This document shows, piece after piece, positions 1 to 12,663 of a stretch of DNA of 64,000 nucleotides; the stretch's first letter is position 1, and each line of letters opens with the position of its first letter. The stretch lies in NCBI RefSeq assembly GCF_027579695.1, contig NC_083579.1, forward strand, positions 71,471,371 to 71,535,370. Reading direction: 5' to 3'. This stretch comes from Neoarius graeffei (taxonomy: Eukaryota; Chordata; Actinopteri; Siluriformes; Ariidae). Under the pieces are notes generated by a model, which was not told where the DNA came from, did no database searches, and was given only the letters and a program-made list of their open reading frames with translations. A program made the position numbers and the translations under genes.

Positions 1-546
1 AATTACACCTGTCTCTCATTTCCTAGTCAATTAGCTCCGCTACTTAAAGGAGATGCACAGAACCTTTATTTTTAAATAAATTTCTGAGTGGATAGTATCT
101 CCATCCTTGACTCTTGTCTGCTGCATAAATGGGAATAAAAAATATATATTTTTGAGAGTTAAAATCGACCGCAAAGTTGGTATTCGAGCTGCCCCGCTGA
201 GCCAGCCAGCCCTGAGTGCGTGACGTCACTGCGGTAACCGGTTTTAAGGCCGAGGCCTTTTACAGCTATAGACCAAAGTCATATAAATAAAAATTTATGG
301 TGAAAGTAAGAAATACCGTTACCGACTTGCTCAACTAAGACTGATTTGACTTCATTGATTGTGGGTTGACTCATTAAAACAGGATGGGTGTTATAACTTA
401 TGCAACATACATGTACATGCATGCATTTTCACTGATAAAACGTAAAAGGCTAATTAAATAATCAGATGAACTGAGACAATCACATTCTGAAGCAAATTAA
501 ATAATCTTATACTGGTAACTTAAACACACAATACAAGTTACATATA
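1..546. other. Non-coding, no recognised feature
   Basis: AT-rich sequence with no convincing coding frame. It may be part of the same mobile element as the THAP remnant to its right, but I cannot define ends. Confidence 0.4.
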
Positions 547-1281
547 TTAATCTAAATGCAGGTAAACAACGTGTTGTTTTTGTTGCTTTGTATCCAAATG
601 AGAGTCGGAGCTTACCCGTCTGTGTTCTCGCTTCTTGAAGGCCGATCTTGTGGCTGACTGTTTTGAAATAATCTGACTTTCAGTTGTTCGTTCAGTTCTC
701 CGTCCATTCGCTTCTTCCACGTAAGGGTGAGATGGCAGCAATATCCAGCAGAGAAATCAGATGGCTGCTCCACTCATTCTCCATTTTCTCCATTACTGAG
801 GACTCCACCATTACTGCTCGGCTCAGGCAATTACTAAAACCTGGGACGGAACAGAACGCCACCGGTTTTAGCGGGGAGGTCACTGTCCGAGCGATATGTC
901 CCGTCCTGTCCCGGGTTTTACCAACAACCCTCAGCTCACACTCCGGGAAAACTGGTGCAACTGAACTTGCTTTCCTTTTAAAAAAATAAATAAAATAAAT
1001 ACTTTCCTTTTCTTATAGTTTTATTTAATTGTTGGTACTGCACCCTCTTTCAGTACGGGCTTATAGCCAACGCTCCTCAACAGATCAGAGGTTTCATACG
1101 AGTCTTCAGTAAAATGTGCAGAGCAGAGGAGAGACCACTTCATAGCCGCCCAGTGTGCCCATGAACAACTTGCAAAATGCGTCCAAATCTTTGCAGTTTG
1201 AACATTCTTGGGCCATGAATGCAACGTAAATCCACCTTCTGTCATGTTGCTGCACCGGCCAGCAACACATCTACGTGGCAT
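547..1281 (-). pseudogene. THAP zinc-finger gene remnant
   Basis: Reading leftwards from 1281, an 86-residue frame starts MPRRCVAGRC and carries the C2CH THAP signature: two Cys at residues 5 and 10, a conserved Trp in SWPKN, a CSAHF pair (third Cys and His), and the AVPTI block that closes THAP domains. THAP domains are DNA-binding zinc fingers found in host regulators and in P-element-type transposases. Further left, at 547-741, another frame holds RSAFKKREHRR, a basic stretch I associate with fish THAP proteins, so a second exon may be present. Frames between them are broken and no transposase core is visible. It lies antisense in or upstream of the papilin gene. It is probably a transposon relic rather than a working gene. 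Confidence 0.6.
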
Positions 1282-1977
1282 GGTAATAAATTAACTCAAA
1301 AATGCAGGATCGGAGTTGCAGTCAGCTCTGTGTTTTAGTATAGCGGAAATGGCGATGAGACCGGTAGACTTCCTGTTGTGATGTTATGGACGTCAAGGTC
1401 CTTCACTCAGACCGCTACCTATACTGTATGAATTACTTGAATCGTAAAAATGACTATATTAGATTTATTGTTAATGCTTAAAACTATTCCTGTGCCATTC
1501 TTGAGGTCTCAAGGCATTTATAAACGAAAGTGAGGCCATGGTTCTGCGTATGTGCTTTTAACCCCTCTCTCACTCACTCTAGTTGCGAAGTATCGTTCGG
1601 TGTTTCTCTCCTGTCGTACTGAGCCGTTTACTTTCTGCCTGTTTTCTCGTTATCTCGACTTTGTTTACGTTCTCCTCGACCTCGTCTTCTCGTCCAGCCC
1701 ATGTTGTTCTGTCAGCCGATCAACCGACCCTTGCCGTTTTTCTGGTGACGATTCTTGACCTCCGATTTGGCTTCGTTTCCAATTTGCTTCTCCTGCTCTC
1801 CCCTGCGCCTGCATCCGTAAGTGCCTGCACCCTGACACCTTAAAAAAAAAAAAAAGGGCACCAAAATATGGAATGAAAGTATTTGATGGAAATAACGTGC
1901 CTTTTTAAAAAAAAATTCAGTAATTATTATTATAGCATTTTTCACAAATTGCTCCTGTCATTTTGCTACTTTGTTTA
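1282..1977. other. Non-coding, no recognised feature
   Basis: Short overlapping frames only, with pyrimidine-rich stretches around 1555-1700 and a poly(A) run near 1843. I see no domain and no repeat I can name. Confidence 0.4.
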
Positions 1978-2640
1978 CATTCGAATCAGAAATTATTTTG
2001 TTGGACGTTTTGTATAAAGTTTTTATTTAGCGAATTTGCAAAAAATAAAAAAGTTCTGTTTCTCAAAACCCAGTGAATGTGGATAGAATAAAAGTTATTC
2101 CACTCAATCTCATCATACATGGCTTATAGCCAACTCAGTGCTCTGTGCCTCGTCGGCTATCAGCTCATGTACGACTTGATTTTGTGGAATAACTCATCTC
2201 ATCTCATTATCTCTAGCCGCTTTATCCTTCTACAGGGTCGCAGGCAAGCTGGAGCCTATCCCAGCTGACTACGGGCGAAAGGCGGGGTACACCCTGGACA
2301 AGTCGCCAGGTCATCACAGGGCTGACACATAGACACAGACAACCTTTCACACTCACATTCACACCTACGGTCAATTTAGAGCCACCAGTTAACCTAACCT
2401 GCATGTCTTTGGACTGTGGGGGAAACCGGAGCACCCGGAGGAAACCCACGCGGACACGGGGAGAACATGCAAACTCCACACAGAAAGGCCCTCGCCGGCC
2501 CCGGGGCTCGAACCCGGACCTTCTTGCTGTGAGGCGACAGCGCTAACCACTACACCACCGTGCCGCCCTTTGTGGAATAACTGTTAAATATTTTAGAATT
2601 GAATTTCTAATTTGTCAGTTTAAATTTAAATATTACATAG
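1978..2640 (-). repeat. Dispersed repeat R1, split by a SINE
   Basis: The block with GTGAATGTGGATAGAATAAA and 'catacatg...gctatcagctcatgt' recurs at 27720-27910, 28480-28519 plus 31168-31345, and as short pieces near 32535 and 32865. Here it is in the opposite orientation to the 27.7 kb copy and is interrupted at 2194 by a SINE. Probably a non-autonomous DNA transposon; class unknown. Confidence 0.55.
2195..2568 (-). mobile_element. tRNA-derived SINE (family A), full length
   Basis: On the minus strand the head reads GGTGTAGTGGTTAGCGCTGT (A-box-like) followed by GGTTCGAGCCCC (B box), the RNA polymerase III promoter elements of a tRNA-derived SINE. The tail is a short ATCTC repeat. A perfect 14-bp target-site duplication, TTTGTGGAATAACT, flanks it at 2181-2194 and 2569-2582. 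The same family recurs at 20.0, 33.8, 41.4, 41.9, 42.5, 46.5, 48.9 and 52.5 kb. Confidence 0.9.
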
Positions 2641-2921
2641 GCTACATCTTAAATAAATAAACATCTTAAATTAATAAACAAATACACACTGAAATCCCTT
2701 TCACATGCTTGGGGATTCGGCAAATGATAAATACAGTACGTGTTGCCAGGTGCCTTTTACATGTTCACTAAAGAAATTGAAACAAGCACGTAAAGTTTCA
2801 CGTGTTCATATGGCTCCACTTTTATTAAAGAATTGTATCTCTGAGTGTTTTTTTTAATACATCTCATATGCATGTCTGTTTGTGGCTGCTCCCCCCCCCG
2901 TGTAATGATCACATCTCTTAG

Positions 2922-3006
2922 ATATGGCTGTTGTCAGGACAGTGTGACTCAAGCACATGGACCCAATAAGGAGGGCTGTCCTGAATATGTCTCTCTAGTC
3001 CCAGCT
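2922..3006 (+). CDS. papln: papln exon: first papilin cassette
   Basis: Encodes [20 protein letters not shown] and a short linker. The pattern Y-G-C-C-x-D-x-V/T-x-A-x-G-P-N-x-x-G-C is the papilin cassette. The acceptor is CTCTTAG before 2922 and the donor GTGAGT starts at 3007. It enters with one base of a split codon and leaves in phase 0. Confidence 0.82.
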
Positions 3007-5506
3007 GTGAGTATCAGCTATTGTTTGTGGATTATTCTGTATAAAGGTTATCTCTAGTTTTTCTCCCTACATCTGTCTCTTTCTGTCCCCTCTTCCAGTC
3101 GGGGCATGAGGTCTGCAGTAGATCCACATACGGCTGCTGTTTTGATGGCGTGACTGCAGCTCGTGGTGCGAATGGAGAAGGCTGTCCTGTTCCACCTAGC
3201 AGGAGTAAGTTATGAACATAGCAGCGAACGTGCATTGTTGTGTTTCCCCACTTGATTTTTCCATAGTTTAATTGGTACAGTGCTCAGCGTAAATGAGTCC
3301 ACCCCCTTTGAAAAGTAACATTTTAAACGATATCTCAATGAAGACAAACAATTTCCAAAATGTTGAAAAGACAAAGTTTAATATAACATCTGTTTAACTT
3401 ATAACGTGAAAGTAAGGTTAATAATATAAACTTAGACTACACATTTTTCAGTTTTACTCAAATTAGGGTGGTGCAAAAATGAGTACACCCCACAACAAAA
3501 ACTACTACATCTAGTACTTTGTATGGCCTCCATGATTTTTAATGGCAGCACCAAGTCTTCTAGGCATGGAATGAACAAGTTGGTGACATTTTGCAACATC
3601 AATCTTTTTCCATTCTTCAACAAGGACCTCTTTTAGTGACTGGATGCTGGATGGAGAGTGATGCTCAACTTGTCTCTTCAGAATTCCCCAAAGAAAATAA
3701 TTTCTTTCCACCACAAAGGTGAAGGCTACAAGAAGATCAGCAAAGCTTTACTTATCAGTCAGAATACTGTAGCAAAAGTGGTACAAAAATTTAAGAAAGC
3801 TGGAACTGCAACCATCAAACAGAGACCTCCAGGTCGTCCATGGAAGTTAACACCTCGACAGGAGCGTCTTCTGATGAGAAGGGTTGAAGAAAATCGGCAT
3901 GCAAGTTCACTGCAGTTTTCTAAAGAAGCAGAAAGCCAAACTGGGGTGACTATTTCCCGTGACACAGTACGGCGTACGCTGCAGAGGAATGGCATGCATG
4001 GATGCCGTCCACGAAAGAAGTCTCTCCTAAAGCCCAGGCACAAAAAAGCCCACCTAGAGTTTGCCAGGGCCCATGCTGACAAAGATGAAGACTACTGGGA
4101 CTCTATACTCTGGAGTGATGAGACCGAGATAAATGTTTTTGGAACTGATGGCTTCAAAACTGCATGGCGTCGCAAAGGTGAGGAATACAAAGAAAAATGC
4201 CTGGTGCCTACAGTGAAACATGGTGGTGGCAGTGTCCTTATGTGGGGCTGCATGAGTGCTGCTGGTGTCGGGGAGCTGCATTTCATTGATGGCATCATGA
4301 ATTCACAGACGTATTGCTCTATACTGAAAGAGAAGATGCTACCATCACTCCGTGCCCTTGGTCGTCATGCACTTTTCCAACATGACAATGATCCTAAACA
4401 CACATCTAAGGCCACTGTTGGATTTCTGAAGAAGAACAGGGTGAAAGTGATTCAGTGGCCAAGTGATCTGAACCCAATCAAACACCTATGGGGAATTCTG
4501 AAGAGACAAGTTGAGCATCACTCTCCATCCAGCATCCAGTCACTAAAAGAGGTCATTGTTGAAGAATGGAAAAAGATTGATGCTGCAAAATGTCGCCAAC
4601 TTGTTCATTCCATGCCTAGAAGACTTGGTGCCATCATTAAAAATCATGGAGGCCATACAAAGTACTAGATTTAGTAGTTTTTGTTGTGGGGTGTACTCAT
4701 TTTTGCACCACTCTAATTTGAGTAAAACTGAAAAATGTGTAATCTAAGTTTATATTATTAACCTTACTTTCCCGTTATAAGTTAAACAGATGTTATATTA
4801 AACTTTGTCTTGTCAACATTTTGGAAATTGTTTGTGTTCATTGAGATATCATTTAAAATGTTACTTTTCAAAGGGGGTGCACTCATTTACGCTGAGCACT
4901 GTAGTTAATAAACTGGCAATTTAGAGTGGTGTGTGTGTGTGTGTGTGTGTGTGTGTACACTAAATGGCCAAAAGTTTTGGAAACCTGACCCGTATGTGGT
5001 TCTTCCCCAAACTGTTTCCACACTCCAAACTGTTGGATGCTTTTGTATGCTGTTATCTACTGTACATTAGGGATGTAACCAAATACGGATACATTATTCG
5101 GGATGATGCATTCTAAACAGGTACAAAGACATGAAAATATACACTATAGACTATTATACATCCAGGACACTTTTTCGATGGAATTAAAACATGTATTCTG
5201 TTCCCTTTTAGAGGGTTTCATTCATTCGGTTCGATAGCATGCAATATCGTTAGCATATTGCTTATCCTACATGTATTACATCACTCTACCCAATGGAGAA
5301 TGAGCGTTGAATATGGTTTACGATGTTGCATGGTTGTCAAGACAACATGACGTCACACATCTGAGACATAAAACTTCTGCGCTAGTGAGCGACTGTGACA
5401 ATTTATAAACAAACATGGCCACCAGGTTTGCTTTGTTAAATATGGGAGATTTTGAGAGAATTTTGACAGAGAAAGATGTGTTGAACACCTGAAAGGAATG
5501 TGTATC

Positions 5507-5543
<37 letters not shown>

Positions 5544-8500
5544 GCTTTTTTCATGGTATATCAGATATATTAATCTTCAAGTCATTCAGTATCATGCTAG
5601 CTGAATGGAATATATCTGATATACCACTCAACGCCAGCCAATATTATTTAAATGTTTTCCAGTGTTTCCTTGGGTACGTTCATGTAGAAACTATGATTAA
5701 ATAAAGCAGCTCATCCAGAACGCTGCAGCCTGCTTGGTCTACAACCTCCTTCGTTCTTCCCGTGTCACCTCTCTGCTTGCCGCCCTTCATTGGCTCCCCG
5801 TTGCAGCTCGCATCAAATTTAAGACGTTGGTACGAGCTGACCAGGCTGTCAAGGGGTCAGGTCCAGCATACCTTCAGAGACTGATCTGACCCTATGCTCT
5901 GCTGTTACTGGTCGCCTGGCCCCTCCTCCTCTCCTCTCCACTCCTGCCCAGCCCACTCAAGACTACTGTCTGTCCTGGTTCCCCATTGGTGGAATGACCT
6001 TCCCATCGGGATCAGAACTGCCGACTTCCTGTCCACATTCAAGTGCAGACTGAAGACTCACCTCTTTGGGCTGCACCTCTTCCCTGCTTCCCTACCCGCT
6101 GTATAACTATGTTTCGGTCTAGGCCACCCCAGGCTGTGTACTGTCTAGCCTGGTCATTATGATTTGGCATTAGCCATTTGGGGTTTATTTTTCTTTATTT
6201 ATTAGTACTTTGTTGGCTCATTTTGTATGGTTGTTTTTTATTTCCTTGGCTGTTTGCTAATTGTTGTTACTTCAAAAGAATATTACACTATTATTCTGTC
6301 ATTTGTTCATTTGGCACTCAAACTTTCTTGTCTAGAAGTTCAGCACTTATTGTACCTGACTTCTGCATTTGTTGTACATTGCTCTGTATAAGAGCATCTG
6401 CTAACTGCCTGTAATGTAATGTAAAGATGTTTCAGGTTTAGGCCCCGCCCACTTCAAATACAGCTATATATACATACAGTTATTTGCAAAAGTATTCATC
6501 CCCCTTGGTGTTTGTCCTGTTTTGTCGCATTACAAGCTGGAATTAAAATGGATTGTTGGAGAGTTAGCACCATTTGATTTACACAACACGCCGACCACTT
6601 TAAAGGTGCACGTTGTTGTTTTATTGTGACGCAAACAATAATTAAGATGAAAAACAGAAATCTGGAGTGTGCATAGGTATTCACCCCCTTTTGTATAAAA
6701 CCCCTAAATAAGAGCTGGTCCAACCAATTCACTTCATAAGTCACATAATTAGTTGATTAAGATCCACCTGTGTGCAATCAGAGTGTCACATGATCTATCA
6801 CATGATGTCTGTACAAATCAACCTGTTCTGGAAGGACCCTGACTCTGCAACGCTACTAAGCAAGCAACATGAGAACAAAGGAGCCTCCAAACAGGTCAGA
6901 GACAAAGTTGTGGAGAAGTATAGATCAGGGTTGGGTTATAAAAAATATCCCAAACTTTGAATATCCCAGGGATCACCATTAAATCCATTATAGCAAAATG
7001 GAAAGAATATGGCACCACTACAAACCTGACAAGAGAAGGCCGCCCACCAAAACTCACAGACTGGGCAAGGAGGGCATTAATCAGAGATGCAACAAAGACA
7101 CCAAAGATAACACTGAAGGAGCTGCAAAGATCCACAGTGGAGATGGGAGTATCTGTCCATAGGACCACCTTAAGCAGTACACTCCACAGAGCGGGGCTTT
7201 ATGGAAGAGTGGCCAGGAAAAAGTCATTGCTTAAGAAAACATATTTGGAGTTTGCCCAACAGCATATGGCAGACTCCCCAAACTCATGGAAGAAGATTCT
7301 CTAGTCAAATGAGACAAAGATTGATCTTTTTGTCCATCATGGGAAATGCCATGTGTGGCGCAAACTCAACATCCTGAGAACACCATTCCTACAGTGAAGC
7401 ATGGTGGTGGCAGCATCATGCTGTGGGGATGTTTTTCATCTGCAGGGACAGGAAAGCTGGTCAGGACTGAAGGAAAGATGGATGGCACTAAATACAGGGC
7501 AGTTCTGGAGGAAAACCTGTTTGAGTCAGCCAGAGGTTTGAGACTGGGACGAAGGTTCACGGTCTAGCAGGACAATGACCCTAAACATACTGCTAAAGCT
7601 ACACTGGAGTGGTTTAAACGGAAACATTTAAATGTCTTGGAATGGCCTAATCAAAGCCCAGACCTCAATCCAATTGAGAATCTGTGGCATAACTTGAAGG
7701 TTGCTGTACACCAACACAACCCATCGAACTTGAAGGAGTTGGAGCAGTTTTGGCTTGAGGAAAACTGTTTTTTAACTGAGTTTTGCCTTAAAGTGGTAGG
7801 CATGTTGTGTAAATCAAATGGTGCTAACCCTCCAAAAATCCATTTTAATTCCAGCTTGTAATGCAACAAAACAGGACAAACACCAAGGGGGATGAATACT
7901 TTTGCAAGGCACTGTATATTTGGAGCACAAAATAGATTGGCATTGCAGTACACCTAATGGATAGATTAAAAATGCTCAATAATAGACAAAATTTTCATCA
8001 TGACTATTTAGCCAGTGTGAGGACGTGTATATATTTTTAAACTTTAAACACTGAATGCTAAGCATTCAAATATTATAGAAAAGATGCACTAATTAGAGAG
8101 GATATTTATCTGTATTTTCTGTGTCGCTGTTTCACCAGATCAGCGTGCGCCATGCGATCTGCCCCACACTGCCGGGTTGTGTGATGACTGGACTGCTCGA
8201 TATTACTATGACCCTGTCTCCTCCCGCTGTGCACACTTTTGGTACGGCGGCTGCCATGGCAACAGCAACAACTTTGCCACTATGGAGGAGTGCCAGCAGA
8301 CATGCCTGAGCCAGAGGCCAGTCTCCACGTCATCCAGCACCGTCTGGAGCCAAATCTGGCCGGGTGCTAACAAATCTCAGCATTCCCATCGTCGCTGGGT
8401 TCAGACGGTGGGGCGTAGGCCGGCACCCAGAGACGTGCAGGCTAGCAGCCCTAATAACAGGTAAGAGTGCCATGCAGGAGCCCTCTGCTCCCGCACAGTG

Positions 8501-8552
8501 GCCTCTGTACCAACCTGAGGAGCCTGACGCTGCTCTCTGCTCTCAGAGATGG

Positions 8553-8607
<55 letters not shown>

Positions 8608-11600
8608 GTTAATGTGCGCTCATGCACAACATGGACACACTCGCACACATTTAAGATCTGGCCCCTTTTTGTACACACACATTCTTACTCAAGACCTGCT
8701 GAGATATTCAGATAACAATGCACACGCTGATTTACACACAGACTCAGGATGTACTCACTCACGTAGCGCTGCATGTAGTGGCTGAAGTGCCCTTGAGCAG
8801 GGCACCTAACTGCTCTGGGTATGTTGTACATCGCTCTGGATAAGAGCATCTGCAAAGTGCCCTTAACCCCTTGGCTGCCACCCATAATTAATTGTAATGT
8901 GCCGGGCATATAGGACAAAAATAGGTCAAAATTGGGATATTTTGATAATCTTTCTCTAACTTGTTCAGAACTTTATATTTTTTAATATTTGATAGAAAAA
9001 TCACAAAAAACACTGTTGTAGAGTAAAAATAACTTTAGTAATCAAAAACATCCAAGACAACGGGTCTTGTTAATGAGAACCTGTCCATAAACATGAATTA
9101 CTAGTACAACCCCGATTCCAAAAAAGTTGGGACAAAGTACAAATTGTAAATAAAAACGGAATGCAATGATGTGGAAGTTTCAAAATTCCATATTTTATTC
9201 AGAATAGAACATAGATGACATATCAAATGTTTAAACTGAGAAAATGTATCATTTAAAGAGAAAAATTAGGTGATTTTAAATTTCATGACAACAGCACATC
9301 TCAAAAAAGTTGGGACAAGGCCATGTTTACCACTGTGAGACATCCCCTTTTCTCTTTACAACAGTCTGTAAACGTCTGGGGACTGAGGAGACAAGTTGCT
9401 CAAGTTTAGGGATAGGAATGTTAACCCATTCTTGTCTAATGTAGGATTCTAGTTGCTCAACTGTCTTAGGTCTTTTTTGTCATATCTTCCATTTTATGAT
9501 GCGCCAAATGTTTTCTATGGGTGAAAGATCTGGACTGCAGGCTGGCCAGTTCAGTACCCGGACCCTTCTTCTACGCAGCCATGATGCTGTAATTGATGCA
9601 GTATGTGGTTTGGCATTGTCATGTTGGAAAATGCAAGGTCTTCCCTGAAAGAGACGTCATCTGGATGGGAGCATATGTTGCTCTAGAACCTGGATATACC
9701 TTTCAGCATTGATGGTGTCTTTCCAGATATGTAAGCTGCCCATGCCACACGCACTAATGCAACCCCATACCATCAGAGATGCAGGCTTCTGAACTGAGCG
9801 CTGATAACAACTTGGGTTGTCCTTCTCCTCTTTAGTCTGAATGACACGGCGTCCCTGATTTCCATAAAGAACTTCAAATTTTGATTCGTCTGACCACAGA
9901 ACAGTTTTCCACTTTGCCACAGTCCATTTTAAATGAGCCTTGGCCCAGAGAAGACGCCTGCGCTTCTGGATCATGTTTAGATACGGCTTCTTCTTTGAAC
10001 TATAGAGTTTTAGCTGGCAACGGCGGATGGCACGGTGAATTGTGTTCACAGATAATGTTCTCTGGAAATATTCCTGAGCCCATTTTGTGATTTCCAATGC
10101 AGAAGCATGCCTGTATGTGATGCAGTGCTGTCTATGGGCCCGAAGATCACGGGCACCCAGTATGGTTTTCTGGCCTTGACCCTTACGCACAGAGATTCTT
10201 CCAGATTCTCTGAATCTTTTAATGATATTATGCACTGTAGATGATGATATGTTCAAACTCTTTGCAATTTTACACTATCGAACTCCTTTCTGATATTGCT
10301 CCACTATTTGTCGGCACAGAATTAGGGGGATTGGTGATCCTCTTCCCATCTTTACTTCTGAGAGCAGCTGCCACTCCAAGATGCTCTTTTTATACCCAGG
10401 CATGTTAATGACCTATTGCCAATTGACCTAATGAGTTGCAATTTGGTCCTCCAGCTGTTCCTTTTTTGTACCTTTAACTTTTCCAGCCTCTTATTGCCCC
10501 TGTCCCAACTTTTTTGAGATGTGTTGCTGTCATGAATTTTCAAATGAGCCAATATTTGACATGAAATTTCAAAATGTCTTACTTTCAACATTTGATATGT
10601 TGTCTATGTTCTATTGTGAATACAGTATCAGTTTTTGAGTTTTGTAAATTATTGCATTCCGTTTTTATTTACAATTTGTACTTTGTCCCAACTTTTTTGT
10701 AATCAGGGTTGTACTTGAAAACACAATGTACACCAAGGGTCCATGTATTCCAAGTAACTGGGTCCCATTTTTATGATGGTCTTTGGTATGACCCGACCTT
10801 GAATAGAACTCCCGATCTCCCGATCGAGAGGCGGACACTAGGCTAACTCGTGGTAATCTGCCACTGTGAAGTAAAAGTAATGTGCCATGTAAGGTACATA
10901 AAAGGAGATGTTTATGACGAGTAGCGTACACCATAAGGCACAGCGGTAAAATATTTCATGACGTACGTGACCCGTTCAAGGGCATTGATGGGGTTAATGT
11001 AATGTAATGATGTGAAACTGAACCAGGGATTTGAACCAGCAACCTTTTGGCCAAAGCTCCTCTAACCATTAGGCCATGGCTTCCCCCATCAAAATCAAAT
11101 CACTTGAACCGAGGACAATACTGAAGCTGTACACCAAATTTCATCAAAATACATTCACTAATTTTTATCCCCCGCTGGCCGAAAGGCCCAAAGGGGGATT
11201 ATGTCGTGGCGGTTTCTGTCTGTCCCGGGAAGGGTGCTCACCTTTTGAAATCAGCTCCTCTCACAATTTTTGGAGGAATTTCACGAAACTTGGCAGGATT
11301 CTTTGTTATATGCTGGTAATACCCATATTATAATTTCATTAAACTGGGTCACATTTTACAGAGTTACAGCCCTTGATTAACAAAATTATACTTTGACAAT
11401 TTCATGAGAGTATTTTCCTTCTGAAATCAACTCCTCTCTCAGTATCATGGTGCTGATATTCATGAAATGTATTTTTGACATATGACATATTACTAACTTG
11501 ATTGGGTGGAAGTTGGAAATCAATTGCACGTTCTCAGCCCATTTTGATCCAAAATTGTGCTTGCATTACGGTCATGTGGCGCTCCTTACTATCATCAGAA

Positions 11601-11692
11601 AGCTAAAACATTTTCATTTAGGACTTTTGGTGAAGTCCTGTCCCTTTTTTACAACTTGGTTTTGTGGATGTTTAGTATTTCTGTCATCTCAC

Positions 11693-11753
<61 letters not shown>

Positions 11754-12629
11754 TAGCGGCTGGCTTTTGTAAAAGTGAGGGAGGAAGGAATGCTTGGTTG
11801 AAGGTCACGGGCCCCAATGCGACCGCACCTGCTGGACCGGCTATAGTTATACGCACGGGTTGAGTTGATAATAGTTGAAAAACCTATCATTTTAACGGGG
11901 TGTGTACACTTTTTATAGCTGCTGTACACATTACTTTCAGGTGTTCAACACATCTTTCTCTTTCAAAATTCTCTCAAAATCTTCCGTATTTAATGAAGCA
12001 AACCTGGCGGCCATGTTTGTAGCTCAGCCCATGGAAGGGTTTTGCAAGCAAAACATTCACCACGTCCTCTGTTTCCATTACTTTATTCATAGAATATTTA
12101 TAACATAGTCAATCCACTTCCACCTCGCCGTTCTCACTCTGACTGCCGAAGTGCCCGAGGCACCGGATCTAGAAGTTAAGTTTGATAAGATAACCCCTCC
12201 CCCCAGGCAGCTAAGGCCTCTACTTATTGGTTCATTGCGCAACTAGGGCTGCAGCCTATTGGTTGATATTTTGTAGCACTTGTCAGATCTCTTAGCTAGT
12301 CCCACCCTCTTAGAGGAGGATTTTCCTCCTCTCTCTCATTGAAGTCTATGTTAACCACGAGCCGCCAGTGCCGGAGACTGTTTGAATCGGAGTGAATGGG
12401 AGCCGAAGGGAGGAAGATCCTCCGTGCAGTAATTTCTAATAGCGAGCGATAGGGGGTGCTAATGTAATTTCACCCAGAGAAACGAATATAATGTACATGT
12501 CGTATTTGGCAGTAAAATAGTAATATTCAAGGACAGCAATTCATTAAATTGGTCAAGACAATTTCAACTTTTTATTCTTAGAATTTTTAAGGAGGATCTT
12601 CCTCCCTCTCCTCACTGGAGAAGCCACCT

Positions 12630-12663
<34 letters not shown>

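Noticed and set aside
2222..2479. Frames of 75-85 codons repeated on the minus strand at 2.2, 33.8, 41.4, 42.0, 42.5, 46.5 and 48.9 kb
   Set aside because: All lie in SINE family A and reflect its sequence. They are not genes.
2520..2568. tRNA genes, suggested by A- and B-box motifs
   Set aside because: The tRNA-like parts are SINE heads with target duplications and no cloverleaf acceptor pairing.
5318..5704. Poly-Ile and poly-Asn frames
   Set aside because: Products of an ATA microsatellite.
8364..8785. Thr-His and Val-Cys repeat proteins
   Set aside because: Products of a CA microsatellite.
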